Shown here piece after piece: positions 37,301-49,828 of a stretch of DNA of 64,000 bases. The notes under the pieces were generated by a model. It was not told the origin of the DNA and did not search any database. It was given only the letters and a program-made list of their open reading frames with translations. Position 1 is the first letter of the stretch. Every line of letters starts with the position of its first letter. Source of the stretch: Straminergon stramineum (taxonomy: Eukaryota > Streptophyta > Bryopsida > Hypnales > Calliergonaceae). The DNA lies in assembly GCA_963920665.1 (NCBI GenBank), contig OY987264.1:33026906-33090905 (forward strand), given 5' to 3'. The translations under genes and the position numbers were made by a program.

Positions 37301-38394
37301 TTACTTTCCATCAAAGACATAGAAATTAATTAGAAATTGAAACCAATGAAATTGTTACAATCTTCAAATTAAATTTATTTTGCTATTAGCTAAAAAGTAT
37401 TGTTGATATGACAAACTTGTAAAAAAGCACCAATGTAAAACTAAATTTCTTTACACACCCATTTGAATTCTTTGTTTACAAATCAAATGATTTTCCAAAC
37501 AAGAGGCTATTTGGTGTCACTTTTCATAGTTGTATCGATTTAGTGCATCATGATATAACATATTAAAGATATATTTTTTATAGCTTTCTTGATTCACCAT
37601 GCAATGTATGCTCTGCTTGTCCGCACATCCACCCACCTCCACAAAGTCAAAAACACCTCTCCCTCCCGCCCTCCCCATCTGACCCTCCACCGCTCACCCA
37701 CCACCAAATCGAAAACACCTCTCCCCTGCCCACCTCTCCCTCTTGCCTTCCTCTCCATCCACCATCCACCGTGGACCCATCTTCACCAAATCGAAAGCAC
37801 TTCTCTCAGGTGCCCGCCTCTCCACTACCAACCTCTTCGTCTACTTGTCTGTTCTTTGTCGGTGGCCATGCAATCCAGCGGACGGTGATTTCAGACCTCA
37901 CGATTTACCTATCTGTCTTTGTGCCGTCTGATGCAAACGGCCACATCCGCATACCCTAAACCGCCAATCGCATAAATGGTGGCAAAGACAACTCATTTCT
38001 TTACAATCGTTTCCCTTCCAAGCTGGGTGATCTAGTGCCTTTGGAAATCTATGAGCCCCTTTCAACTTGGTGCATGAATGATTGTATTTTAATATTAAAT
38101 AATTTTATTAAATCAATTTCAGTGTTTCGGAGGTTGCCCCAAATTATGAGTGTTTAATTTAATGTGATTTCATTTCGTTGTTCTAAAGTACTTGTTCATT
38201 GTTCAAGTTTACTAAATTGTCACAAACTCAAGGTGTTTAGTTTTACAGTTTATTTGGTTGTCAGTAACACTAGGCATAGTTTGTTTCATTCCAAATTTTC
38301 ACACCCTTTTCAACATTTGACAAGAGCGTTCCCAAATTGCATTTCAACTTTGTAATCTTTTCGTTTCATTATTAATTGAGGTTCGGAGGTCACC
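37301..38394. other. Intergenic, with a C-rich patch
   Basis: 37610-37960 is C-rich (CCACC, CCCTCC runs) with a diverged internal repeat (CACCAAATCGAAA at 37700 and 37785). Its Pro/Ser/His-rich translations occur in all three frames, as expected for a compositional repeat. No gene. Confidence 0.5.
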
Positions 38395-39329
38395 ATGTTG
38401 CATAGAAGTGGTGGAGGAAGTAAAAAGGGAAAATCACAAGATATGAATTGGAAAGATTGGGCAGACGAAACATGCGTAGCAGAGCCTAGATGGGAAGAAG
38501 AGCCCAATAAAATATGGGATTGCACAACATACAAAAAGTACGTCAAAATGACACACCTCTCCAAACTATGGTCATGTGATCACGCAGAGGTGCAGGTTTG
38601 TCATTGGGAAGGACAAATGTCCACATGTAGGACAATAGGAGCAAATACTTTGTTCGCCGATACAAAGAATTAACTTCTACATTAGGTTTACCAAGCTCCA
38701 AACCAAATGTCATGAACTATTCCAACATGGCAATGATTTGGGTGGAGATAGTACTCCACAAAGAAGTAGATTGGCGCATAGTTGCACGGCGCAATGTTAG
38801 AAATTTGACTCATTAGGAAGCCATAATTCCTACTAATTATATGGGACCAAACAATTGCATGCCAAAGTGGTCTAATCAAGGCTATAGAGGACTTCCTATA
38901 GTCGAGTTGCCGGATGTTGAGGATGATTGGTCGGATGAAGATGACATTGATGATGATCTAGCACCTGTGACATTTGGTGAGAGGCACAACCATCGAGAGG
39001 ATTGGGAAGATATTAAATACCAATGGCAAATGGATGAGGCCATGCACCAAAGCATACAAGACTGGGGGCGATAGCACGACGGATCACCAAATGGGTGAGG
39101 TGGTTCATTCTATTGTGGTTCTAGCCAAGGAGGCTCCCAATATTACTTTGGTTCCACTGCACATGGTGCATCTAGATAGTAAGAAGGCCCTTATTATGGC
39201 GGGTCAACTCAAGGAGGGTCCTTGGAGAGTGCTCCAATTCCTCCTTTGACTTTTGGCAGTCCTTACTACAGAAATCAGTATAGACAAGGTGGTGCATCAA
39301 GCGGATATGGATACAAACTATGGGGTTGA
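38395..39329 (+). pseudogene. Decayed transposase-like remnant (hAT type, tentative)
   Basis: Starts at an ATG in CACCATG context with MLHRSGGGSKKGKSQDMNWK and a possible zinc-finger-like stretch (WSCDHAEVQVCHWEG). After several stops and frame changes it continues as MGPNNCMPKWSNQGYRGLPI, an acidic stretch (VEDDWSDEDDIDDD) and a Gly/Ser/Tyr-rich tail ending SSGYGYKLWG at a stop. The middle, where a transposase core would be, is missing or unreadable. An N-terminal finger and a Gly/Ser-rich tail after an acidic linker resemble plant hAT transposases. The assignment rests on general resemblance only. Confidence 0.35.
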
Positions 39330-39759
39330 ACTATATATTGGGTCATGTTTGATAGGCCCAAATAAGAGTGATGACTCCAATTCTAATTCAAAATAAAGTA
39401 GAGTATGCTATTCTAATCATCTAGTGTTTGATTTATAATACGGTTCACACATTGTAATGTGCATGGACGGTAGAGTGTGGCAAATATAGAACAATGCTCT
39501 CAACGCGTTGTAATCACCTTTTTTACAATTTTGATAAAAACCTGTTGTATTTTAATATTTGAATAGAGTGATATTTATATCATGTAATTACTATTATTTC
39601 ATGTTATTGATGAATGATTGTAGGTGTTTGTGAGTATGAAAAATGCATTGTACCTCTTTCTACAATTTTGCCATTCAATGTGAATAGGTGAATTGCAAAT
39701 GGAAAGTATGTCCCAAATATGCAATAGAGGTTTGCAAAATATCCATATTAGTTCCATTT

Positions 39760-40260
39760 GCCAATGGAAATTAAACCCTAAACCCCTCAAGTTATAAGGC
39801 TTTTTTCCATCGAAGACCATTCAAAACTCCTATTTCTATTGCAAAGAGCCCAAAAATATAAAAATAATTTTTGGGCATGTCTAACTATAGGATCTTGTAC
39901 TAGACTAGTATAAGAATGTGTGGAAAAAATTTCAAAAACTTTGAGCTTATAGATTGTAAGATATTTGTATTTAAAGTGAAGCTAACAAACTTTTTACACC
40001 TTGCTAGACTAGATTTTTGGCTTCTAATTTTCAGATCAATAAATTTTTGCACTAGTGATTTTGTTTTTATAATTTTTCATGTTGAAGAATTTAGTTGAGA
40101 ATCAAGGAAGCAAAATTTAGCAAAAGAATATTTCATTTTACTTATAAAAAATTGTTAGTTGAAGTAGATTCAAGATTGAAGGAAAAACTCAAACGTTAAT
40201 AGCTCTAAGATTGAATTGAAAACACAAAAAATCAATAATCCCAACAGTGAGATTATTCTA
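39760..40260. repeat. Partial copy of the TTAA-type family
   Basis: From AAACCCCTCAAGTTATAAGGC through CCATCGAAGACCATTCAAAA, TTTCTATTGCAAAGAGC and TTGTACTAGACTAGTATAAG, this aligns with 36861-37100. The right terminus is not clear. Confidence 0.5.
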
Positions 40261-40723
40261 GCAAGCTAACTTAACCCTATATAACAATTTTTTTCTAGAA
40301 GAGTACAAATTGCATTTAAAAATGAACCTATAAATATTTTTTTCATTAAGATGCTTATATTGCCCCCCTAGAAAATATTTTTCGTAACTTCTTGCATTTT
40401 ATTGAATTTTATTTCGCGTTCTCATGGTTGTCCGATCTTATGGGCAAAAGACCGTCCACCTAATTGGACAGCCACAATGAGGTGGATAGCCAATTGTCCG
40501 CCGCATTAGGGTTGTTAGATCAGGCGGACAACCTATCCACCATCACTTTTGCCTTGCCCTTTGTGTTTTGCAAGTTTGAAGCAAAGAGCTTGGTGGTTTA
40601 TCTTCCATTGGCTCCTCTCCTTGGGAAGGTGTAAGTTTTATTTTGGGGGCCCCTTTATTGCTATTTTTTGTAGTAGTGGTGTAATTTTGAATTACAAATC
40701 ATTGTTACCAAAAATTTATCACG

Positions 40724-43412
40724 ATGCCAAGACTGAAGAAGGCAGCGAAGGGAAAGCAAGTGGTACAAGAAAGGGTGCCAAACAAGGTGGCAACTAAGGA
40801 AATTTCCTCCGATGCATGCAAAACATTCATAACTGAAATATTGAATGTATCGCCAAATTCTATGAGGCGGAAACCATTGTGTCCCTTGACACAAAATATA
40901 TAAGATATCAAGAGGAGTGCCTACAAATATTCAAGTTGGACATGATGCTGAGGATGTTGGATGCCTTGAACGTTCCACAATGGCACCATGAGACAAAGAA
41001 GAGGGGCTTCAACATATGTCTGGAGAACAAGGTACATGATGCATTATGGATTGTTGATGTGGTCCTAGTCAAATATGGCAAGCAACACTGTGCAAATGAT
41101 GAAGACTTTGAGCAAGTCTTTCTCAAAGCTCAGTTGTTTATTGGCCAATGCTCTCCATTTGCAAAGAAGTAGAATAGGCAAGAATCATTGGGTTGGTGGA
41201 CTAGCGATGATGGACTTGCTGAATTGAATAGGGGTAGATGCCATCTCATAGCGCTTTTGGACACAACAAGGGTGATTTTTCAAGATGAATTAATTATGAG
41301 GGGCGGGTATGCAATGATTCGGAGGGTCCGAATTGAAGGATGTCTAAGGATAGTTCCATAGTAGGAGTTTGCGGCAAAGATATCCAACCATCACGTTGTC
41401 AAGTAGAGAGGCCTTGCCTTGGGAAAATGTGGGGCTTCTAGCTACAACTAGATGTGGCCCAAATAATGGAAGATCCCGTGGTCATTTAAAGTCACAAACA
41501 TAATAATAAACCCCCGGATGATGCCATATGACCCAAAATACTATCACATTTCCATACACCCCTCCAAAAATGTCATGAAGTCTCAATATACATCATGTGT
41601 GATAAAAAATAGTAGAAATAAAATCATATCCTTCATAAACTCCCCTTGAAGAAGTATTTGATAGATGAATGAGTGCCACGTCCTCTTTACAACTCCAAAC
41701 TAAGAGTGTAATATGTTCTTGAAAAGCTAACAAAAAGTTCTACAACCTCTCCAAAATCCACTCAAAATTAAAATATTGTCCGACTTTTATGGTCGGTCAA
41801 AGTTCACCCTTCCCAACTCAAAGGCAACTCACCTATACTTTACTCTCAAGTACATAACTTTCACATACTAACTCCAAACCAATAAAATAAACCCATTTTT
41901 AAAAGCTAACATAAATATCTACAAGATTTTCAAGTTTCACTCAAATCTAAATTACTGTCTACCTTTCATTACCTTTCATAACCTTTCAAAGTTCACTCTC
42001 TTGAAAACCCAAAAGTATCTCTTCACACTTTCACTCTCAAACCCATAACCTTCATATACTAACTTCAAATCAGGAAAATAAATCTATTTTGGAAAGATAA
42101 AAGAAGTATTTACAAACTCTCCAAATTTCACTAAAAACTAAGGTATTGTCCTCCTTTTATAGTCTACCAAAATTCATTCTCTTGAAAATTTGAGGCAACT
42201 CTACAACACTTCACTCTCAAACTCATAATTTATACATATTAACTCCAAACTTAATGAGTGATAGCTTTTTGGAAACAAAAAAAACAAGATACACAAGCTC
42301 TCAAAATTTTATTACCAAACTCCTCATGTACAATATATCATGCCCTCTCAAAGTGACGAGTTCCTCTGAGCAAAACAAGGAGGAAGAAGATGACCCTCTA
42401 CCTCAACCTCCATGCCATCCACCTAAGCTAGTGGATTTTGACCACTAAGATGTCATATGGGCCATAGTACACCCATGAGCCACCTCCTATCCTCGATAAG
42501 TCTATCTACATCATCTATGTGGACTTCTAATCCATTAAAAAAAACAAAAAAAAGGTAAAACAAGTTTTACCTTTTGTTTTTACAACTTCAAAGAAAAAAA
42601 CTAAAATATTAAAATCAAAGAACTAAATGTTTGTCAAATAGAGGTAAAAAAAAGAATTCAAATAGAGTATGACCCCATTTGTTTCTTGAGACTCTAGAAA
42701 AAACCCTCCAATTTAACAAACAATTATGTATTTTCACATAATGAATGCATGTACAATGCGACAATGTCACGCAACCTCAACTTCTAAAGTTGAAATACCA
42801 AAATGAATCAATGGCAGTAAAGATTCCACATTTTGGAATTATACGGTTTGTTGCAGTTTATGCAAGAACGAATGAAGGGTATTCATATTGGTGGAACAAT
42901 AGAATACTTTGACAAATGTTGAACATGGATAACGATTATCCAGACAACATATATGTTTGGTTGCAATATTCCAATCCAATGGAGTCAGATGTAATTAAGA
43001 CTTACCATCTTGCTTGATTTCGGAAGAAGTGCATGAAACTTGCTTGGGCATTGGTACACATCATGAATGTAGTGCATGTTGCTCTACACAATGATATTTC
43101 TCCACACAACATCATGTTCCATTTTCCAGACGATGATCACACATGTATATTAGAATTTGGAATTGGAGCATGACTATTGTAGCTACTGAACTAATGAAAT
43201 CCTTGTATACATTCACATTTGCAAGTGATATGAACGAAGCTTTGACAAGGAGGTGGTGGATGGATCCAAGCATTGCATATTTGCATAGAAGAGATGCACA
43301 TGTGGAAATCATTTCACATTTATCACATGCGTCGAAGGAATATGCGATTGGTAAAATTGCTCAAAAGATTAACAAGCAATGTATGTTAGAGGACTACAAC
43401 AAGTTGCAATAG
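40724..43412 (+). pseudogene. Protein kinase-like pseudogene interrupted by an LTR
   Basis: N-terminal coding starts MPRLKKAAKGKQVVQERV at 40724, changes frame near 40850 and, after a stop at 41170, reads through MRGGYAMIRRVRIEG (degenerate glycine loop) and EFAAK (position of the VAIK lysine). The LTR at 41397-42763 then intervenes. Beyond it the frame resumes with IIRFVAVYARTNEGYSYWW, then LAWALVHIMN, HNDISPHNIMFHF (catalytic-loop equivalent of HRDLKPxN), LEFGIG (DFG equivalent) and, after a frameshift, RRWWMDPSIAYL (APE region) and EYAIGKIAQKI. Motif order is that of one kinase domain. Several stops and frameshifts make it non-functional. The HND-SP-N form of the loop is known in plant kinase-like families, but the exact subfamily is not certain. 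Confidence 0.75.
41397..42763 (-). mobile_element. Inverted LTR inside the kinase pseudogene (1367 bp)
   Basis: Reverse complement of the LTR at 28811-30177, with exactly equal length. I compared them block by block and found 3 differences, all within 18 bp of the TGT end (TGTCGCATTGTACATGCA here, TGTTGCATTTTACATGCG there). The kinase coding sequence flanks it on both sides. TCACG occurs at 41391-41395 and 42767-42771, an apparent 5-bp target duplication, but with one extra base (T) on the left and three (ATG) on the right between it and the canonical TG/CA boundaries. No internal retroelement sequence, so it is a solo LTR. Confidence 0.85.
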
Positions 43413-44682
43413 GAAATGAACACAATGGCTATGTTTAGCCACCACCAATTGGGAATTGTGTTTCACCAATACTTGGACCAGCTTTGCCAAAGAGGTGATA
43501 GTTACCAGGGTGGTTTAACCCACATCATCAACCAGTTCCCCAAGCAATTTAATTGCCTTATGTTGGATGAACACTTCTAACATTCATATTAGTAATATAG
43601 TACAAAAGTGCACTATATAGAGCTCTAGAAATATTTGATAAATTTAGAGCTTTGGATTTGTGCGTGTAGGTTGCTTAGTATATATGCACCTCTAGAGTAT
43701 GCCAATATATGTGAAATTGGACATACATTTTGAATTGTTCAATGTATTTGAATTGCTGATGAATGAATACCAATTTTTGTCATATGAAATATATCTTTAG
43801 TTTGAATGCAAAGTGCAAAATTTCTTCTTGAATCTAGATGGATATTGAGTTGGCAAGCTTGTGTGACAAATTGATAATTGTATGATGTATGGGTGTAAAA
43901 TTTTAGTGTGTCCAATTTTATTTGGAAAGAGTCTTGAAAAAAGGTAGTTTCATTTATAATATGAAATTACTTAGACCCTCTTAGAAGTTGTGTCCCAACG
44001 ATTTCATGGATATTTGAATTATAATGACAAATCCCTTCAATAATTGTGGTTTTCACTTTTTAGTGTTTATACTTATAATGTATCAACTATCAAGAGACCT
44101 AAATTCTTCACAATGAAGGATTTTTAAGTAATTTACAAAGAAAATTTATTTGAAAAAGCAAGTTGTGCCTTATTTACCAAAAATCCTCAAAATCAAGCAT
44201 TCTTCCTTCTTGCTTTAGTCATGTAACTTTGAGATTGAATTGTCCTTCACTTTCTTTATTAAGAATATTTTCCTCGAGTACATGGTTACATTTATTAAAA
44301 AACAAAATTCTACCATTATTCATGAAGTGGATGACCTCGCAAACAGACAAGGAGACTTATGAATGGGTAGGCGGACGGCCTCACGGACGGACAACGAGAC
44401 TCGCGGATAGTTTGGTGGACAGGCGGATGGATAAGGAGACTCGGGAACGGGCCGTTAGGCGAATGGGCTGGTAGACAACCAACCCAAGTCCAAGACAAGA
44501 AGGCAGACGGATTGATCGACTGGCAGATAAGCTCCCTAATGCGCAAATCAGCAGATGGGCTGCAAAAAATCAAAAATGGCAGACGACGTCGCAAACAGGC
44601 TCTCAAGAAGGCAGATGAGGTCGCGGACAACCCTTGGCAGACGAGCGGGCGAATCGACAATAATGTAGATAGGGTAAAAAAA
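43413..44682. other. Gene-free; degenerate GGACGG/GGCAGA-rich repeat
   Basis: 43413-43570 may be the decayed 3' end of the kinase relic. 44330-44660 is rich in GGCGGACGG, GGAGACTCG and GGCAGACG variants. Similar GTCCGCC-rich sequence appears at 40430-40540. Open frames across this stretch are compositional. Confidence 0.45.
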
Positions 44683-45570
44683 TTAACCCCCCTAGTAAAA
44701 ATGCAAAAACTGAATGTCACAAGACGTCTTGGGGGGTCACGTCCACAGACGTTGGACGTCCAAATGCTCACGGCTGCATCCAAACACCTTGTCAACCCTA
44801 CTAGGAGCAAAAATTATGGCACAATAAGCCCTTTTTATAGATTGGCAAGTCGAAACCTCCCTATACAATTTTTTTAATCTTTTTTTTCCTCATAGCTTGT
44901 AATTTTATCTACATGCAAAGCTTTGGTTCATTCCATTTGGATTTCTTACGTGGAAGTTACGAACAATCTTGTTTTGGGGAAATTAGAGCATCTTCTGAAG
45001 AAAATAACTTGTAGAATTCATTCTTGATTTCTTGAACTCAATTTTCAAAAAAAAGTCAAAAAAAAGTTTCACAAGGTTTTATCCTTTGCTAGAACAATCT
45101 CACCTTTGAGATTAGTGCGTTTCAATTCCATCTTGGAGCTAATAATGGTTTAGTTTTTCCTTGAATCTTGAACCTACTTCTACTTTAAAAAAATTTAATG
45201 AGTGAAAATTAAGTGAATTTCTTTTGAATTTTATTTCCTAAACTCTCAACTCAATTCTTCAACATGAAGAATTAGAAATTCAAAATTCATAGTGTAAAAA
45301 ATTTAAGTTAAGATGATTCAAAGCCCAAACATCTAGTTGAGCAAGGTGCAAATTTATTTTTCTTCACTTTAAATGCAAATATCTTGCAGTCTACACTGTC
45401 AAAGTTTCTAAAATTTCTTCCATACATTTATGGACTAGTTTAGTACAAGATCCTATGGTTAGATATGCACACAAAAATTTACGTTTTTTGCACTATGCAA
45501 TTGAAAAGGTCAAAAGGCAATTTTTAGTGATTTTTTTTGGAAAAAACACCTTGGGACTTTAGGAGTTTAG
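44683..45570. mobile_element. Probable TTAA-type TIR element (888 bp)
   Basis: The right 170 bp align with the right end of 15034-15741 (TTTCTAAAATTTCTTCCA, TTAGTACAAGATCCTA, CCTTGGGACTTTAGGAG). The left end TTAACCCCCCTAG is the nearest inward-facing partner, but it matches the family terminus only partly. The interior includes a 10-bp palindrome, AAGACGTCTT, near 44722. Confidence 0.45.
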
Positions 45571-48500
45571 GTAACAAGTAGCAAATTGGTAGTACTTGGT
45601 TGGTTTATTGATTTGCAAGATGGTATTAATTGGTCCTAAATCAAGTACATAACTTTTTTTTCTGCACTATTAGGGCTTGTATTAGGGTTTGCTTTGGCTT
45701 TTCATGTCTGCTTGCAGTTCCTAGAGGTTGGAGTGCCATGCTTTGGGGGTTTGGTATTTCCCCTTTCTCTTCATCAGAGAATTATGCTTTGTATCCCTCA
45801 TTTTCTTATGAGCAAATTGCCCTTGTCCTTGGGCCATTTGTGTTCCAAAACTCAACCACGCTTAATAGCTTCCACCTTGAAAAGATGGTGCTCTACAAGT
45901 AAAGAGCTCTAATTCAGAAAAAATGGCTCCTTTGTCCATTTGTAAAATGCAATTGGGTGAATAAAGGTTTTTGCATCATGTTTAATGCATATGTTTTCAT
46001 GTTCCTTTGATATTTGTGAGTCTAATACTAGAAACAATGTTGCATGTGGTAAGGAACCTAAACAACATGCTTCACTCTTTACTAGAAGTTTCTTACAATA
46101 TTGTTAGTACAAACGAAGTAACTTGTACATGGAATTTCAATACAAAGATTTATGCTTTGTTGCCCATCCCACACCAATGTGGCAGTTGGAAATTGTATTG
46201 AATTGAAGCCCTAAGTCTCCAAAGTGTATGTTGTTGTTCTATCTTCCTAGCCCTTCCTAATCTTCATGGAGCTAGACCATCCATCATTCTAAACCAACAT
46301 CGATTTGTGTGCTTTTGTAGTAAATGTTTACAAACCCTAACTAGTAAGGGCACCCAAATTCCAACTCTTGCTTATATGCTTGTGTCACCTTGACTAATTC
46401 TTCGAATTGAATTGCATGCCACCAAATAGGATAATTGTTTTTTGCTTGCATTAGCTTGAATTTGGAAGACATGATACGGTAAGTTAAATGGGCTTGATCT
46501 TTTAGAGGCCTCCATCTCATTCACCTATTTGGGTCATACATTCTTGAGTAGGAGTGTCATGATCTCTTTTGAGAAAAGCGCCAACTAAGAGTTATTTGAG
46601 GACAAATTTACTCCTAATAAAGTCGAGTAAATCCACCAAAATTGTAACTTTGGCATACTCATATGTAAGGACAATGTCTCATGGGTTAGTGAAACCACTT
46701 GTTCTAACTTAATCCCTAAAGGACCAAAGTCCTATTAGGGAACAAAATGGAAATTGGGTAGGCTCTCACTATTGGAATTTTTTCTAAAATTTTCCATTTT
46801 TTTGAAAAGATAGAATTTTGTAAGGAAAAAAATTCGCAACAATTGGTTTTGTCATTCAAAAGTTGTAGCAAATCTAATACAATTTAAATATCAAGGGCAG
46901 GGTAGGAACAACTAACTTTCAAGAATATAAAGAGGGCACACTATAAAGGACAAAAAGGTGAATAGATGAAGGGCAGTGGGAACTAGGCCAAAGCATTGAG
47001 GGAGTGGGGAAGGTGTTGGAGCTACGGTGGAGAAGGAGGAGGGGAACATTGGAGGGGGGGGGGGGAATGCATGTGGAGCATAGCTTAGCATATAGCGGCT
47101 GAGATCTATGACGGATGGCTACAATGACAAAGAGGGTTTTGCAAATTGAAATTGCATTTAGGTTAAGAAGAAGAATTTCCAATCATTGAGGTTGAAGAAT
47201 TCAAGAACTCAAGTAGAACTATAAGCTACAACAATAAATTTTCCATCCAAAAAATCTTGTAATTCAAAGCACTTGTCAAATTTTAGTGATGTTTTGTCCA
47301 ATGTCAATGATGATTTGTCTATTAAAAGTGAAATTTCATAATGAATCAAAGCTAAGCATGTTAATTGCCTTTGATCTCCTTCATATTGAAGCAAAACCAA
47401 TAAATGCATAACTACATGGACTACAACAATAGCACCTATTGTCATAAAATAACGAAATCAGTATGGACAAAGACTAAAATGCCAATAGGAAAGAGACTTG
47501 TCCATAGAAGTGATATAACTAACTTAAAGGCAAATTCAATCACTAAGTCATGGACTTGGTTGGCTAGTTTGGTATATCGGTGGTTAACCAACTGGTCTAG
47601 GTTTTGACTCATATTAAGCTTGTTGACTAATTCAAATAACCCACGGCTTAGCATCACTAGTGAGGTAGGAATAAGCAACTGATCTGCTATCCCATCTTTG
47701 AGCTACGTCAAGATGTAGGGCACTCCAAGATTGTTAAAAAGTTTCTTCTTGACCCCTAAACCGTGGTTTTTACTACGACTCCACCTTTTTCTCTATTTGC
47801 TTGGTTGTTTTAAAAATCACCAACTATCTATTTATTAAAATCCAAATCAAATCAATATAAACATATATTTTTACGTGTTACAACATTTTGCATCACAATA
47901 CCTCATACCCATGAGATATTGACCTCACATGTGAATATGTCAAAGTTATAATTTTGCTAGATTTACTAGAATTTAACAGGAGTAAAATTTGCCCTAAATA
48001 ACTCTCAATTAACACATTTCTTAAAAGTGGTCATGCCACTCCTACTCAAGAATGTATGGCCCAACTAGGTGACACAAGCACATTAGCAAGAGTGGGAATT
48101 TTGGTGCCCTTATTCATTAGGGTTTGTCAACATTTTCCCTTAAGAGTATGCGAGTCCATGTTAGTTGAAAATGATAGATGGCTAGCCTAATTCCATGGAG
48201 GTTAGAAATGGACGGGATGATTCAATAGCAACACAATCTTAAGACCTACGGGTTTTATTCAATAATATTTGACACAATTTTCAACTGCCACATTGATTTG
48301 GGATAGGTAGTGGGTTGGATAACAAAGCATAAATCTTTGTGTAGAAATTCCATAGAAGTGACTTCATCTATGCCAACCACACTAGAAGAAACTTACAATA
48401 AACAATGAGGCATGTTGTTCAAGTTCCTTACCACATGCATTGTTGTATCCAATATTAGACACACAAACAACATAGGAACATAAAAACATATGCATCAAAT

Positions 48501-48905
48501 ATAATGCAAAAACCTTTATTCACCCAAATGCGTTTCATGAATGGACAAAGAAGTAGGAAGAAAAAATATGAGCCATTTTTTCCTAATCAAAGCTCTTCAC
48601 TTGTAGAGCTCCATCTGTTCAAGGTGGAAGCCAATAACATGGTTGAGTTTCAAAACACAAATGGCCCAAGGCTGATAATCGCAACTTGCTTGTGAGAGCA
48701 GGAGGGCTCCAAAACATTAGTCTCTAATGAAGAGAAAGTAAGGGTGCAAACCCTAAAGCATGGCACCTCAAATAGGACAAGTAGACATGAAAAGTCAAAA
48801 CAAACCCTAATAGTGCAGAACTAAATGATGTACTTGATTTAGTACCAAATAGTACCATTTTGCAAATTAAGAAACCAACCAAGCAATGCCAATTTGTTCG
48901 TTGGT
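45571..48905. mobile_element. Long terminal-inverted-repeat element (3.3 kb)
   Basis: A left arm (about 45571-46690) and a right arm (about 47905-48905) are inverted copies of each other over about 1 kb with ~80-85% identity. Matching landmarks include TTGCAAGATGGTA, AAATCAAGTACAT, GCACTATTAGGG, GGGTGAATAAAGGTTTTTGC, ATTTATGCTTTGTT, ATACATTCTTGAGTAGGAGT and ATCTCATGGGT. The 1.2-kb centre has no coding capacity, carries a run of 12 G near 47055, and includes a TTAA-type terminus at about 46707. The structure resembles a foldback or long-TIR non-autonomous transposon. The left tip abuts the TTAA-type element ending at 45570. Confidence 0.7.
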
Positions 48906-49406
48906 GCCTTAAAGTCTACTTCCAAACGTTAACTAACCTACTATGCACCTACACTTGCAAGGTAACTAATAGAGAATTAGAGTTTTCAATTAGCGAAGTT
49001 CCATTACTCAGTTGATGTGGGCATGGTTAGCAATTCAAAACATTGGTATAAGCACAATTAGTTGACATTTTCAAATTCGGAAAGTTAAATGAACCCTGGA
49101 AGGACGTAGGGGTCCATATGGAAATCATCATTTCTGAAACTATGGGAATAATTGGTATTAAAAAAATCAAAAGAATTCATTTGAAGTCAAAGTACTGTAG
49201 AAAACTCTCCGCTTCCCACCACTAATTTCAAGGATGAAGAGTCGAATTTTTGTCCTACACAATAGAATGCCTTGTCATCCATCGCATACTAAACGTCCAC
49301 GGCATCCTTTCTGGGTAAACCAAGACTATATAATTGGCAAACTATTTTGGTTAGGATGTACATTTCATTTCATTTATAATGGTCATACAAATCTAGGCAC
49401 CAGGAC
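48906..49406. other. Short intergenic interval
   Basis: No gene or repeat recognised between the long-TIR element and the MITE downstream of the methyltransferase gene. Confidence 0.5.
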
Positions 49407-49408
49407 TA

Positions 49409-49825
49409 AGGTAGGAACACCTAAAACGGACACAAGTCATTTATAGACACCTATAAAAGAACCTAAATCCAAGGGCTTATGGACCCAAAGTAGACAAGTG
49501 GGGTTCTAAAGTGGACATGTGGGGTTCCAAGAAGTTGTCACTTTTTCAAGAAGTAGCCAATCATCCACACTTAATTCAAATGTAGAGTGTGTCCCTTTTG
49601 GGTGTTTCCATGTCCACTTTGGTGTTAGTCTAGTGTCCACAATAGGTACATCTACAAAGTTGTCTTCAAAAATTTGTAAAATATTCATACAAGCTTGGAA
49701 AAATACGAAACTAATTTTGTTGGTTTCCTGAACCATTTCCTACCCCACAGACAAATTTTTTTTTGAACACAGACCCTCACAATCACGTCATCTCAAACAA
49801 GTGTCCGTTTTAGGTGTTCCTACCT
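49409..49825. mobile_element. MITE with 25-bp perfect TIR and TA target site (417 bp)
   Basis: The left end starts AGGTAGGAACACCTAAAACG and its first 25 bases are the exact reverse complement of the right end, which finishes AGGTGTTCCTACCT. TA lies immediately outside both ends (49407-49408 and 49826-49827), fitting a Tc1/mariner-type (Stowaway-like) TA duplication, though TAA/TTA of the Harbinger type cannot be excluded. No coding capacity. It ends 3 bases before the stop triplet of the methyltransferase gene (49829-49831, minus strand) and so would form the start of its 3' untranslated region. Confidence 0.8.
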
Positions 49826-49828
49826 TAT

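Noticed and set aside
29126..42448. Identical 64-aa open frames at 29126-29320 and 42254-42448 as a duplicated gene
   Set aside because: Both lie at the same place inside two copies of one LTR. The identity reflects the LTR, not a gene.
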